From contig JAKSZU010000018.1 of NCBI GenBank assembly GCA_026018925.1, positions 33,637,807 to 33,701,806 of the forward strand: DNA of 64,000 nucleotides, read 5' to 3'. Numbering within the stretch: the first letter of the stretch is position 1; every line of letters starts with the position of its first letter. Under the pieces are notes generated by a model. The model saw only the letters and a list, made by a program, of their open reading frames with translations. It was not told where the DNA came from and ran no database searches. A program made the translations under genes and the position numbers. The stretch is from Tupaia tana (Eukaryota > Chordata > Mammalia > Scandentia > Tupaiidae). Below are positions 43,358 to 53,112 of this stretch, piece after piece.

Positions 43358-44559
43358 TCTAAAATACCTTTTGGATAATACTTGAGGATAAATCTCATAA
43401 GATACATAAAATTCTAAAACTTGAAAACTGCAGGAAATCGAATTTTATACAGAAAACTCAAGTTTAACAGAGGTCAAGAAACTTGACCTAACATGTTAGT
43501 TAGGTTACAACATCCTGACTCGCCAACCACTACTCCTCTAAGACAAGAGGGTTTCAGAGGTTACACCAGCACAACGTTTTTTCCCTAATGCTATTTTCTT
43601 TGTCCTTAGGAGATCATCTTCCCCTAGTCAAATCAAACACAAGGTTTTTCTGTTTTGTTTTGTTTTAATTACAATACCCACTTATCTGAAACTGTTCAGA
43701 GATGAGTTACCCCTAGCCAAATTTGGGGGGCAAGTATTTTTTTACCTAAGGGATTTTATGTGTATACTAATAGGTCTGTAGTTTATCCATACTTTCCCAA
43801 GGTCTGAGACCTGCCAATACTTTGCAGTACGCTGTAACTCTAATGCGAACTGTTAAAGTAACAGAAAAAAGTAGATAAGAAAAGTCTTTAGAGACATATA
43901 ATACAGGTTTAATTTGCTTTGGGTAATTTATGTTTTTTATTTAACAAATACTTATCAAATATCATATGTAAAGATCTGTAATGCCAGCTGCTGGCAAAAA
44001 AAGTTGCATCTATCAAAAATTCAAATTCTGTAAATCCAAGAGAAAAGAAGAAACACTGTGATTATCCTTTTCCATTGCAGAAAAAAAATAATAAATTCCT
44101 CTCCCTGAGATGTGAAATACTTTCTAAGTTCATCTTCTTTGCAATGAAGTTATCTGCAGACCTGGTGGTTCTTTTAAAACTACCTATACAGCTATGGATA
44201 GAGTTTAGACAGAGAGTAACATTACTCAAGATAAGCACTCTTTTCTGCTCAATATCATAGTTACTTGAAGTGGACAGTCTGAAATCAGGGAAAAGGGAAA
44301 AGGTTAAAATTGGCATGCAAAACTGAGAAGTTAACGACTTTAGTGGTAGTGATTTTATTAATAAAGATAAACTTTATTTAATACGGGGGAATTCTGAGGT
44401 AGGTGAATATTTCACATAAATGGATAAAAGTCAAATCCCAGCTCCCAGGAAAATAACTGTGTAACACTGTTATTATCACAACTTAAAAAAATATTTATGT
44501 CTACTTTGTTCTTAAGTTTTATTTTTCTTAAAAGAGAAAAAGGGGAGGAGGGGGTTTAA
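43358..44559. other. Unassigned, SINE-free stretch left of the CpG island
   Basis: About 1.2 kb of unique-looking AT-rich sequence. If the minus-strand gene is real, this is the start of its first intron. I see no second exon in it. Confidence 0.5.
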
Positions 44560-44895
44560 ACAAAACCAAAAAAGGAACAAACAGAAACCACTCTCTGAGC
44601 TGGCGGCTGCGACAGGCCAGTAAGACACCCAGGCTTTCCGGGTCGTGCTTTGGCTTTGAGCTGGATGTCCTCGAGGAGAGCCCTGGAACCACCCATCACG
44701 TCTCACACCCAGACACCGAGAAAGCAGCAGCGAGGACTGCCGGACACAGACCGGCTGGCGAGGTCCGGGCCACGCTGCTGACACGAGAGGCCCTTGGGGC
44801 AAAGGATCACCAGGAAGGCAGTGTGGTCGGGACCCGAGAGGCAAGACCTGGGAAGGTGCCGGAGGCGCCCCGTGCTCGCGCGGGACGCCCTGTCA

Positions 44896-44902
44896 TGAGT
44901 CA
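44896..44902. promoter_or_regulatory. AP-1-type site TGAGTCA
   Basis: Exact match to the AP-1 consensus at the left edge of the island. Sequence match only. Confidence 0.4.
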
Positions 44903-45290
44903 CGGAGGCTAGACGGCGGGCGGGTGGGGGAAGAGGCTACAGGATGGAGGGAAGCCCGACCCTTGGGAGGGAACCAAGCCGAGGGGAGGCCCCGACCTCG
45001 CGCGGGGAGGGGATGGGGAACCCGCCTCGCCTGCGACCTGCCCACCCTGCCCTCACCTCCATCCAACGCAACAGGCGCGGCGGCGGCCAGGTCCCGACCT
45101 CAGGGTCTGCGCGCGGGGAGCGGGGGCAGCAGCCCGCAGCCATGACAGGCGCGGGGTGGGCCGCGGGCGGGCTGGGCCGCACGTGCGGGCAGCGCCCCCT
45201 CCCCGACCTCCAGGCGGCCGCCAGTCCCCGGGCGCAGGCCCCTCACCTCAGGCGGCGTGGCTCGGCCTGCCCCGACCCCCCCCGGCCAGG

Positions 45291-45309
45291 CGGCGGCGGC
45301 GGCGGCGGC
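45291..45309. repeat. (CGG)n of six units
   Basis: A short CGG repeat a few bases inside the putative first intron, just after the splice donor at 45319. Confidence 0.9.
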
Positions 45310-45313
45310 ACGT

Positions 45314-45321
45314 ACTCACCG
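45314..45321 (-). other. Splice donor, minus strand
   Basis: Read on the minus strand: CG|GTGAGT. It ends the 10-codon exon. Confidence 0.65.
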
Positions 45322-45349
45322 CCGCTCGCTGGCTCTCGCGCTTCGCCAT
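45320..45349 (-). CDS. Putative first coding exon, 10 codons, minus strand
   Basis: ATG at 45349-45347 lies in strong context (CAGCCATGG: G at -3 and +4). Ten codons, reading MAKRESQRAA, run to 45320, where GCG is followed by GTGAGTACG, a consensus splice donor in phase 0. Together these look like the coding start of a gene running leftward. Ten residues are too few for me to name it. On the plus strand an ATG overlaps at 45348, opening a 30-codon frame of proline-rich CpG-island sequence that I do not believe. The exon's 5' UTR would extend right, toward the CCAAT boxes. Confidence 0.6.
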
Positions 45350-45487
45350 GGCTGAGGCGCCCCCGCCGCCCCCCGCCTCGACCGAGACTGACACGCGCGG
45401 CTGGCCGGGCGCGGGCGGCCTCAGGCGACCACCCGGCTGACAGACTCGCCCCGCCTCTCCCCACCAGTTGAGCAGCGGCCGCTGCCC

Positions 45488-45493
45488 TGACGT
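45488..45493 (+). promoter_or_regulatory. CRE half-site TGACGT
   Basis: One of three TGACGT/ACGTCA words in the island. Confidence 0.35.
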
Positions 45494-45561
45494 GCCCCCG
45501 GGCTTCCACCCGACGCCAGAGACGGAGGGTGGCAGGAGCGGGCGGCGGCAGCGGCGGCAGC

Positions 45562-45570
45562 ACTTACCGG
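45562..45570 (-). other. Second splice donor, minus strand
   Basis: Minus strand CCG|GTAAGTG, with the boundary between 45568 and 45567. No good ATG lies upstream, so this would end a non-coding alternative first exon beginning near 45600-45700. Confidence 0.5.
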
Positions 45571-45666
45571 CGGCGCGGCCAGGCCCCCCTGTCAGCGCGG
45601 GGCCGGGAGGGAGAGGAGGGAGGAGTGAAGGGGCACCGCCTCCCCCGCGCCGCCACGCACCCCGCC

Positions 45667-45676
45667 TGATTGGCCC
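45667..45676 (-). promoter_or_regulatory. CCAAT box 1 in TGATTGGCCC
   Basis: Inverted CCAAT (NF-Y-type). The same 10-mer recurs exactly 100 bp to the right. Confidence 0.6.
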
Positions 45677-45741
45677 AGTTCACTCCCCCAGCGCGACCCC
45701 ACCAGCCCCTGCGAGCGGCACTCCGGCAGCACCGGCGTGTC

Positions 45742-45749
45742 ATTTGCAT
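45742..45749 (+). promoter_or_regulatory. Octamer ATTTGCAT
   Basis: Exact POU/Oct binding word between the two CCAAT boxes. It is conspicuous because it is AT-rich inside the island. Confidence 0.5.
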
Positions 45750-45766
45750 ATTTGTGCCCGCACCGC

Positions 45767-45776
45767 TGATTGGCCC
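45767..45776 (-). promoter_or_regulatory. CCAAT box 2 in TGATTGGCCC
   Basis: Second copy of the 10-mer. With box 1 and the octamer it forms a compact element 110 bp long, about 100-350 bp upstream of the two donors, fitting a minus-strand promoter. Confidence 0.6.
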
Positions 45777-45935
45777 GGGTGCGGAGGGGCGGCCGTGACC
45801 GCCGCCGCTCCCGCTGCCGCGCTTGTCGCGTCGGGCTATCCGGGAAGGAGGATCTCCCTCGCTGCTCGCCTTCCCTCGCGACCCGGCCCGACCTAGGGCG
45901 GAGGTCCGCGGGAGGCGGGGTCGTTGCCTGGCTCC

Positions 45936-45947
45936 AACATGGCCCCG
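45936..45947 (+). promoter_or_regulatory. Possible YY1-type site
   Basis: CAACATGGCCCC resembles the YY1 core around ATGGC. Weak. Confidence 0.3.
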
Positions 45948-45960
45948 CCGCGCCGCCGAC

Positions 45961-45965
45961 CCAAT
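45961..45965 (+). promoter_or_regulatory. CCAAT box 3
   Basis: CCAAT in the opposite orientation to boxes 1 and 2, so it could serve rightward transcription. Confidence 0.4.
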
Positions 45966-46089
45966 CGCCTGCGTGGTTACTCCGGGAGCCCCGGGCGGCC
46001 TCGGGGCGAGGAAGGGTTGGGGCCGGGCGCCCTCTGGCCGGAGCGCGGGGCAGTGCAGTAGCCCGGACTCGCCTCGCCGCCCTACTGCT

Positions 46090-46166
46090 GCCGCCACGTC
46101 AGGCCGCGCCCTCGCGGCGGCCTCCCCCCTCGCGCGGCCCGCCCCACGGCCCGCCGCCACGTCAGG
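46090..46166 (-). promoter_or_regulatory. Two copies of GCCGCCACGTCAGG
   Basis: A 14-mer with a CRE half-site (TGACGT on the minus strand) at 46090-46103 and again at 46153-46166, 63 bp apart. Confidence 0.5.
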
Positions 46167-46679
46167 GCCGGAGCAGACACGCCCGGGCCGCGAGCTGACC
46201 AGCGGCCGGGTCGGCGCGGAGGTCACTCACACGCAGGGCATCGCTCGGCCGGCGCCAGTTCGCGTTAGAACGACGAGGTTTCCAGAGCCTCCCTTTTCAA
46301 TCGGTCGTGGGTTCGGACCCACTCTCCTTTCGTGCAAAGACCTTGTGACACACGCTCGTGCTGTAAAATCGGGAGCACAGAGAGTGCCGCCGCGATGATG
46401 CAGCTATCCAGGCCAGGTGCTAAGCACCTGCGGTAGAAAAGGCTAAGACCCAGCCCCAAGTCCCGATCTAGGACGAGAGAGCACAATTCAAGTGGTGGAG
46501 ACCTAAGGCTGAAACCTAGTTTTCCCGAGGTTCAGGCTCACGTTATAAATTGCACGGTTAAGCACGGAAAGAAAGAACAAACGAAAGATGGGAAAGAAAA
46601 AGAAGCAGAAGGCAACACTAGTTTAAAAGTAGGGGGCATATTGGGAAACTACTGGCCTATGAAGGCGTTGGGACACCGG

Positions 46680-46830
46680 GGTTCCCTCTTGCTCTGTCAC
46701 TAATTAACTGAGTAACCTACATTAAATCACAACGTGTCCCAGGGCCTCAGTTTTTCCTTCTGTAAAATGAAGAGCCTCAGTTTTTCCTTCTGTAAAATGA
46801 AGAGGCTGGACAAGTTTTTAAAAACCTTTC
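46680..46830 (+). repeat. MIR with internal duplication
   Basis: GCTCTGTCACTAATTAACTG and CCTCAGTTTTTCCTTCTGTAAAATG are the MIR core in plus orientation. Confidence 0.85.
46744..46803. repeat. Perfect 30-bp tandem duplication in the MIR
   Basis: GCCTCAGTTTTTCCTTCTGT... (46744-46773) is repeated exactly at 46774-46803. Confidence 0.97.
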
Positions 46831-47024
46831 CAGAGCTAACTCTACTTTCAGGTCCTGAACTGGTTTTACACCTAATTTAAAAATTTTAAATCCATACTAA
46901 AACACGAGGTAGACGAAATAATGGAATGTTTGAACTCAGCCTACTTTATGTTTGTTCAGAACTGTTTACAGTTTCAAATCCAGTGTGAGAGATATTTAAC
47001 ATTCAGCTTACAGTTGACCGAAAT

Positions 47025-47110
47025 CTCTTAAATTATAACCTCCATAAAGCAGGGTCACTATGTCTGTTCATATGTGACCAGAATGGGATGCCTATAGTAC
47101 ACATAGTACT
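47025..47110 (+). repeat. L2-like 3' end remnant
   Basis: AACCTCCATAAAGCAGGGTCACTATGTCTG then CATAGTAC resembles the L2 3' end. Short and decayed. Confidence 0.45.
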
Positions 47111-47130
47111 AGTTCACAAGTAATTTCATT

Positions 47131-47243
47131 TTTTACTTAGTTATTCACTTAAAAAAAATTCATTATATTTGTCATCATCATTATTTAACTTGCTATAATC
47201 ATCAGAGAGAGAAAGAGAAAGCACCAGACCACCTGCCAGCCCC
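47131..47243 (-). repeat. tSINE-2 with deleted head, 12-bp TSD
   Basis: TSD AGTAATTTCATT (47119-47130, 47244-47255). The tail and tract join almost directly to CCACCTGCCAGCCCC; the B box is gone. Confidence 0.85.
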
Positions 47244-47387
47244 AGTAATTTCATTCTTAGTATTGGACAGGATAGTCCTCCAGAATAGATTAGCACAGTT
47301 TAGCTGAGATGTTGAAGGAGCTGGGAAAAAACCCTGCTGAAAGAGAGGTTAAAATTACAGTTTTGAAAAAATAAAGTATAACATTGA

Positions 47388-47655
47388 GGGGCTAGCAAGT
47401 GGCATGGTGGTTAAGGCACTGGACTACCATATGGTTGACTGTGGTTCAAGTCCCAGACCTGACAGCTTGAAACTCACACTGGGCATGTGTGCATGCATGC
47501 ATGTGCCCCAAATCCCAGAATGAGAATAGAGGAAAAGGCATTGGGCATGGTCATCACCCCTTCCTGGTGGGGAGAGTAGATTTTTCACTTTTAGTGTCTC
47601 TCTCCAGCAAGCACACATGCCCTATGACAAAAACCTTAAAAAAAAAAAAAAAAAA
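47388..47655 (+). repeat. tSINE-1O
   Basis: GGGGCTAGCAAGTGGCATGG head, GCATGCATGCATG expansion, end CCCTATGACAAAAACC. Confidence 0.88.
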
Positions 47656-47722
47656 TCAGCTCTGATTCTACTTAAGAACACTTAGTAACCACCACCTAAG
47701 CATTAACACTAAGAATTAACAG

Positions 47723-47954
47723 CAGGTGGCATAAGGGCTATGTTGCTGGACTTCCATGTAGTTGACTGTGGTTCAAGTCCCAGACCTGGTGACTTAAAAT
47801 CACGCTGGACACGTGTGTATGCGTGCCTAAGATCCTGGGAAGAGAATGGAGGAGAAGGGATTGTGGTGTGGCCATCCCCCTGGGGAGTGATTTCTTGCTT
47901 TCTGTCTGTCTGTCTCTTTCTGGCGAGCATACGTGCCCTATAGCAAAAACCTCT

Positions 47955-47985
<31 letters not shown>
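47723..47985 (+). repeat. tSINE-1Y with clipped 5' end, 17-bp TSD
   Basis: AACACTAAGAATTAACA (47706-47722) and AACACTAAAAATTAACA (47986-48002). The first few head bases (GGGACCA) are missing, so insertion was slightly 5' truncated. A-run of about 31 nt. Confidence 0.9.
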
Positions 47986-47988
<3 letters not shown>

Positions 47989-48006
47989 ACTAAAAATTAA
48001 CAATCG

Positions 48007-48178
48007 GAGAACAGCAGCTGGCATGGTGGCTAAGGTGCAGAACACTCCCACATACCTGACCACAGTTTGAGTCCTGGACCTGGTGGCTTGCTTTCTCACT
48101 TTCTCTCTTTGTCTCTCTCTGGTTAAATTAAAATAAATAAGTGAATAAATAAAATTAAATAATTCTTAAACAAAAAAA
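48007..48178 (+). repeat. tSINE-2, first of three in tandem
   Basis: GGAGAACAGCAGCTGGCATG head, TCTGGTTAAATTAAAATAAA end. Confidence 0.88.
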
Positions 48179-48190
48179 GAATATCTAGAG

Positions 48191-48353
48191 AAGCCAGGAG
48201 ATAGTATGGTGGTTAAGGTACTGAATTCCCACATGGCCAACCATGCATGGTTCAAGTCCGAAACCTGGTGTATTGCTTTCTCACTTTCTCTCTCTCTCTT
48301 CTCTCTCTGGTGAGCACACATGCCCTGCAGCAAGTTTAAAAAATAATAATAGT
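48191..48353 (+). repeat. tSINE-2 variant, second of three
   Basis: GAAGCCAGGAGATAGTATGG head; its end is GCACACATGCCCTGCAGCAA rather than GGTCAAATT. Confidence 0.85.
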
Positions 48354-48357
48354 GATA

Positions 48358-48435
48358 GGGGCTGGCAGGTGCCATGGTGGTTAAGGGCACTGGACTCCCA
48401 CAAGGCCAACTGCAGTTTGAGTCCTGGACCTGGCA

Positions 48436-48491
<56 letters not shown>

Positions 48492-48590
48492 CCTTCCTCC
48501 CCTTTCTGGTCAAATTAAAATAAAGTTAAATAAAATAATTCTTTTAAAAATAATAATTATAAATAAAATTAAATAATTCTCTCTTAAAAA
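48358..48590 (+). repeat. tSINE-2 with (TC)n, third of three
   Basis: GGGGCTGGCAGGTGCCATGG head; (TC)n of about 25 units at 48438-48488; GGTCAAATTAAAATAAAG end. Confidence 0.92.
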
Positions 48591-48810
48591 ACAAAAGAAT
48601 GTATAGGAACAGTTCATCTCTAAGGTCCCTACACTACTGATATGAATACTGGTTCAATTTGCAAATTGAAATTTCTAAGTCAAATTTAAGGTCAGCAATG
48701 TTTCCTTTATCTGGCATCATAGCAGAATAAGAAATACAACATAAATGAAATCCTTTATGTACTTTCAGAAATTTTCCTCCTGTTATCTGATTTTTTAAAA
48801 ACTTCATGTC

Positions 48811-49004
48811 GGGTGCCAGCAGGTGGCATGGTGGTTAAAGGCGCTGGACTCCCACATGGCCAACCACAATTTGAGTCCCAAACCTGGTGGCTTGCTTTCT
48901 CACTTTCCCTCTCTCTCCTTCTCTCTTGCTTTCTCTCACTCTGTCCTTCTCCGGTCAAATTAAAATAAATAAACAAAGTTAAGTAAAATAATTCTTTAAT
49001 AAAA
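48811..49004 (+). repeat. tSINE-2
   Basis: CTTCATGTC on both sides marks the TSD; canonical short body. Confidence 0.92.
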
Positions 49005-49076
49005 AATCTTCATGTCTTCTTGAATACAGTCCTCTGAAAAATTACTTATACTTGGTGATTAAAAAGCATCATTACA

Positions 49077-49326
49077 GGGACCAGCAGTTAGTGTAATGGT
49101 TATGTCAGTAGACTCCCATGCAGTCGACCGTGGTTCGAGTCCCAGACCCGGCGGCTTAAACTCATGCCAGGTGTGTGTGCGTGCATGCCCAAGATCCTGA
49201 GAGGAGAATAAAGGAGAAGGGATTGTGGCGTGGCATCCCCCTGGGGGGTGATTTCTCACTTTCTGTCTCTCTCTGTCTCGTGCACGCGCCCTATAGCAAA
49301 AACTTCTCCAAAAGAAAAAAGAAAAG
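49077..49326 (+). repeat. tSINE-1Yb
   Basis: AAAAGCATCATTA repeats on both sides (49062, 49327). Confidence 0.93.
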
Positions 49327-49450
49327 AAAAGCATCATTATAATTATCAATATCATTGTATTCTATTATGATCTATGAATGCTCTCAATGAAATTATGTAG
49401 GTTTGCCCTTATAACAAATGGCCTCTAGAATAGAGGAATGTTTTTGTGAG

Positions 49451-49604
49451 TTTTTTTTTTTTTTTTTGAGAGGTTTTTACCATAGGGTGTATGCACACAT
49501 GCACACGCGCCAGGCATGAGTTTAAGTCACCAGGTCTGGGACTCGAACTGCGGTCGACTACGTGAGAGTCCAGCGACACTGTCATTACACCAACTGCTGG
49601 TCCC
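49451..49604 (-). repeat. tSINE-1Yb with about 110-bp internal deletion
   Basis: The end CCATAGGGTGTATGCACACA joins ACACGCGCCAGGCATGAG directly. The pyrimidine tract and most of the body are gone, while the head and end stay. Confidence 0.88.
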
Positions 49605-49632
49605 TGTTTTTTGTTTTTTTTTTTTTTTTTTA

Positions 49633-50249
49633 TGTCTCTTTTTTGTATGTCTCCTTCCTCATTACTCAAATTTTCTAACTACTTTTTTTCCTACTTTTTT
49701 GATGCTTCTGTTACTATGAACAGAGACACAGAAAAACATATTTGACTCTCAGATTCTTAGTAAAGATTTTCTGTGGGATTCCTCTGTATGTTAAACACAT
49801 AAGTTCTTGTGACATCTATTTTGATTGCCCAATGACTAGTTTTCACTCACTTCTTAAATCTGGGGTGGGGTTATTCTCAGTATCTGAGGTGTTTTGAGAT
49901 ACAGACTCTGGAAAAGTTATTGCAGAGGATGACTCTGAATTTCAAAATTCAAGGGCTATCAGTAAATATTACCCTCTGCAATTGATGTTAGCAAGAATCA
50001 ATACCATGAACAACTTCAAAAATCTAGCAAAACTGGCTTATCATTCCCATCAGGTTATGAGAGGTCTAAAGCCAAGGGAAGTCAGTGCTCTCTAAGTCCC
50101 CCATCTCATTCTAGAATAAGATTGTCTCTATTCCTACCCAATGTCTTTTCGAAGCAAAATGGCCTTGTATCTGTGTTCACAATGATCTGGGTCACCGCCT
50201 GTGCTATGACAAAGCAGTTCTCCACAGTCCTGAATGAAACATCCTACAA
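49633..50249. other. Unassigned sequence
   Basis: Unique-looking, SINE-free. No gene or clear repeat recognised. Confidence 0.5.
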
Positions 50250-50475
50250 TAAATGCCACTTACTGAAATTTAGTCCTAGGCACTGAGTTAAGGGTTATTT
50301 CATTTTACTTTCATAACCACTCTATGAGAAAAGGATTATGTTTTCTGCTTTACAGATTGAAGAGGGTTCAAAATCTTGCCTCAGTTATACAATTAAGTGA
50401 CAGAAATAATATTCAAACTTAGAACTATCTGACTCCAAAGCCTATAATTCAACCAGTATGTTATATCCCACCTTT
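50250..50475 (+). repeat. MIR, nearly full length
   Basis: TTTAGTCCTAGGCACTGAGTTAAGGG, CTTTCATAACCACTCTATGAG, TTTACAGATTGAAGAGG and TACAATTAAGTGACAGAAAT follow MIR order. Confidence 0.85.
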
Positions 50476-50777
50476 AGCCTGAGTTTCCAATTCCAAGTTT
50501 TTATTTTAGTAATTAATTTGACACCCTAGAAGGGGCAATTACATGCATAGACATTTTGGTTCAGGTCACTGAAGGATATTCCACAATGCAAATTTGTGGA
50601 ATTTTTCTGCAATTTTGAGAAATCTGAGCCAATGCTTTAGTACCTGTTCACTTCTGAGGAAAACTGGTACAATCAAGATCTAGAAACTACAACACTAAGG
50701 ATTAACCCTAACTCAGTGAAATCCACAAAAATGATACACACAAAATAGTCTAAAAACCTTTTAAAAGGAGAAAGTTG

Positions 50778-51022
50778 GGGCCCAGCAGGTGGAATAGTGG
50801 TTAAGGCACTGAACTCCCACATGGTCGACCACAGTTCAAGTCCCAGACCTGGAGCTTTGAAACTCACACCAGGTACATGTGCGTGCATGCCCAAATCCCA
50901 AGAGGAGAATGGAGGAGAAGGGCCATCACCCCTGGGGCAGGGGTAGGGGGAATGATTTTCACTTTCTCTCTGTCTCTCCAGCTAGTGCATGCTCCCTATT
51001 GCAAAAGTCTGTCTTAAAAAAA
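50778..51022 (+). repeat. tSINE-1O in L1
   Basis: AGAAAGTTG on both sides. Confidence 0.88.
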
Positions 51023-51344
51023 AAAAGAAAGTTGAAAGATTCACACATCCTGATTTCAAAACTTATAACAAAGCTACAGTAATCAGATGGTGTGGTACTG
51101 GCATAAGGATAGACACACAGATCAACGGGACAGAATAGAGAGCCCAAACATAAACTGTTACATTTATGGTCATCTGATTTTTGACAAGAATGGCAAGACA
51201 TTTAGATTAGGAGAGAACAGTCCTTCGGGCAAATGGTGCTGGTATAACTGGATACATACATTTTAGAGAATAAAGTTGGACCCTCTACCTTACATAACAC
51301 AAAACAGTAAATTAAAAGGAATCATGTGTCCATCAACCATGGTG

Positions 51345-51511
51345 CAGGCCAGTAGCATAATGATCTGCAGTGCTAGAAACCATATTGCCAACCACAGGTT
51401 CAGATCCTGTATTGACCTGCAAACACACCAAGCACATAGAACCCCAAGATCCTACATAGCTGAAAGGCTTGGGAAAGGGGTCATGGCATGACCAGATCCT
51501 GTTGGGGTACT

Positions 51512-51543
<32 letters not shown>

Positions 51544-51592
51544 TATTGCTCTTTCTCTCATGAAAGATATAAAATGAACTTTAAAAAAAAAA
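51345..51592 (+). repeat. tSINE-3 with (GT)n in L1
   Basis: GCAGGCCAGTAGCATAATG head, CATAGCTGAAAGGCTTGGG body; (GT)n of about 17 units at 51511-51544 sits inside the 3' part. Confidence 0.8.
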
Positions 51593-51622
51593 GGGAATCA
51601 TACATCTAAACGTAAGAGTTTT

Positions 51623-51884
51623 TTTTTTTTTTTTTTTTTTGGAGAGGTTTTTGCCATAGGGCGCGTGCGCTTGCCAGAGAGAGACAGAGAGACAGAAAGC
51701 GAGAAATCACCCCCCAGGGGGGATGGCCACATGGCAATCCCTTCTTCTCCATTCTCCTCTCAGGATCTTGGGCATGCACACACACGTGCCTGGCGTGAGT
51801 TTTAAGCCACCAGGTCCGGGACACAAACCACAGTTGACTACATGGGAGTCCAGTGACACAGCCATTATGCTAACTGCTAGTCCC
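51623..51884 (-). repeat. tSINE-1Yb in L1, 12-bp TSD
   Basis: CGTAAGAGTTTT at 51611-51622 and 51885-51896. Confidence 0.95.
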
Positions 51885-51920
51885 CGTAAGAGTTTTAAAA
51901 CTACAAAATGCTAGGAAGAG

Positions 51921-52174
51921 AGGCCAGCAAGTGGCATGGAAGTTGAAGTGCTAGATACCACATGGCATGCTACACAGTTTGAGTCCTAGACTTAACAGAT
52001 TGAAAAAAATAACACCAGGTATGTGTGCGTGCATGCTTAAAATCTCAGGAGAGAATAGAGAAGGAAGTATGGCATGGCCATCACCCTTGGAAGGTAATTT
52101 CTCACTTTTCCTCTATTTCTCTGTCAAGAAAACATGACTCATAGCAAAACTTTAAAATAAATAAATAAATAAAA
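51921..52174 (+). repeat. tSINE-1O in L1
   Basis: AGGCCAGCAAGTGGCATGGA head; tail (AAAT)n. Confidence 0.87.
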
Positions 52175-52216
52175 CCTTTTGGGCTTCAAAAGACATCATT
52201 AAGAATATAAAAAGGA

Positions 52217-52461
52217 GGGACCAGCAGTTAGCGCAATGGCTATGTTGCTGGACTCTCACATAGTAAACCACGGTTCGAGTCCCGGACCCGGTGACTTAAA
52301 CTCATGCCGGGCGCGTGTATGTGCATGCCCAAGATCCTGAGAGGAGAATGGAGGAGAAGGGATTGCAGCGTGGCTATCCCCCCTGGGGGGGATGATTTCT
52401 CGCTTTCTGTCTCTCTTTCTGGAGAGCGCAGGCGCCCTATGGCAAAAAACCTCTCAAAAAA
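52217..52461 (+). repeat. tSINE-1Yb in L1, 16-bp TSD
   Basis: AAGAATATAAAAAGGA at 52201-52216 and 52462-52477. Confidence 0.96.
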
Positions 52462-52603
52462 AAGAATATAAAAAGGAAACTACAGAGTAAGAGAAAATAT
52501 TTTCAAATAATATATATGATAAGGATTTATATTTGGAATATATAAAGAACTCTTAGAACTCAATAATAAAAAGACAAGAAATCCAATTTAAAAATGGTTA
52601 AGG

Positions 52604-52745
52604 GGGTTGGCAGGTGGCACAGTGGTTAAGGGCACTGGACTCCCACATGACCAACTGCAGTTTGAGCCCTAAACCCGGTAGCTTGATCTCTCACTCCCTC
52701 TCACTCTATCCCACTCTGGTAAAATTAAAATAAATAAATAAAATA
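52604..52745 (+). repeat. tSINE-2 in L1
   Basis: First of two adjacent tSINE-2 copies. AAAATGGTTAAGG before it recurs only after the second copy. Confidence 0.9.
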
Positions 52746-52876
52746 GGGGGCCAGCAGGTAGTGTGGTGGTTAAGGGCACTGAACTCCCACCTGGCTGACT
52801 GTGGTTCAAGTCCCGAACCTGACAGCTTGCTTTCTTACTTTCTCTTTCTCTCCCTGTCCTTCTCTGGTCAAATTTA

Positions 52877-52945
<69 letters not shown>

Positions 52946-52987
52946 CTTTAAAAATAAATATAATAATTGTTCTTAAAAAATTTTTAA
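52746..52987 (+). repeat. tSINE-2 with (GAAA)n in L1
   Basis: Tail expanded to about 17 GAAA units at 52877-52944. The L1 resumes with AAAATGGTTAAGG. Confidence 0.93.
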
Positions 52988-53112
52988 AAATGGTTAAGGT
53001 ATTTTGAAGAATAGACATTTCTCTGAAGAAGACATACAAATAGCCAATATGCACATGAAATGATGACTAACACATTACTTGTAAGAGAAATGCAAATCAA
53101 AATCAAATTAAG

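Larger units (their letters stand above)
44560..46480. promoter_or_regulatory. CpG island, TATA-less promoter
   Basis: About 1.9 kb of very GC- and CpG-rich DNA in an otherwise AT-rich window, free of SINEs. Such islands mark promoters of broadly expressed genes. It contains three CCAAT boxes, an octamer, CRE half-sites and an AP-1-type site (listed separately), and no TATA box near the apparent start regions. Minus-strand splice donors point to transcription leftward; divergent transcription to the right is possible but I found no plus-strand donor to support it. Confidence 0.9.

Noticed and set aside
45348-45440. Plus-strand ATG in GCCATGGCT opening a 30-codon frame.
   Set aside because: It is the palindromic overlap of the minus-strand start codon; no plus-strand donor follows and the peptide is CpG-island-like.
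45564-46226. Long open frames (140-220 codons) on both strands of the CpG island.
   Set aside because: GC-rich DNA has few stop codons. The frames overlap on opposite strands, are low-complexity (P, R, A, G) and ignore the splice donors.
51511-51544. (GT)n as a possible regulatory Z-DNA element.
   Set aside because: It is an expansion inside a tSINE-3; no context suggests a function.
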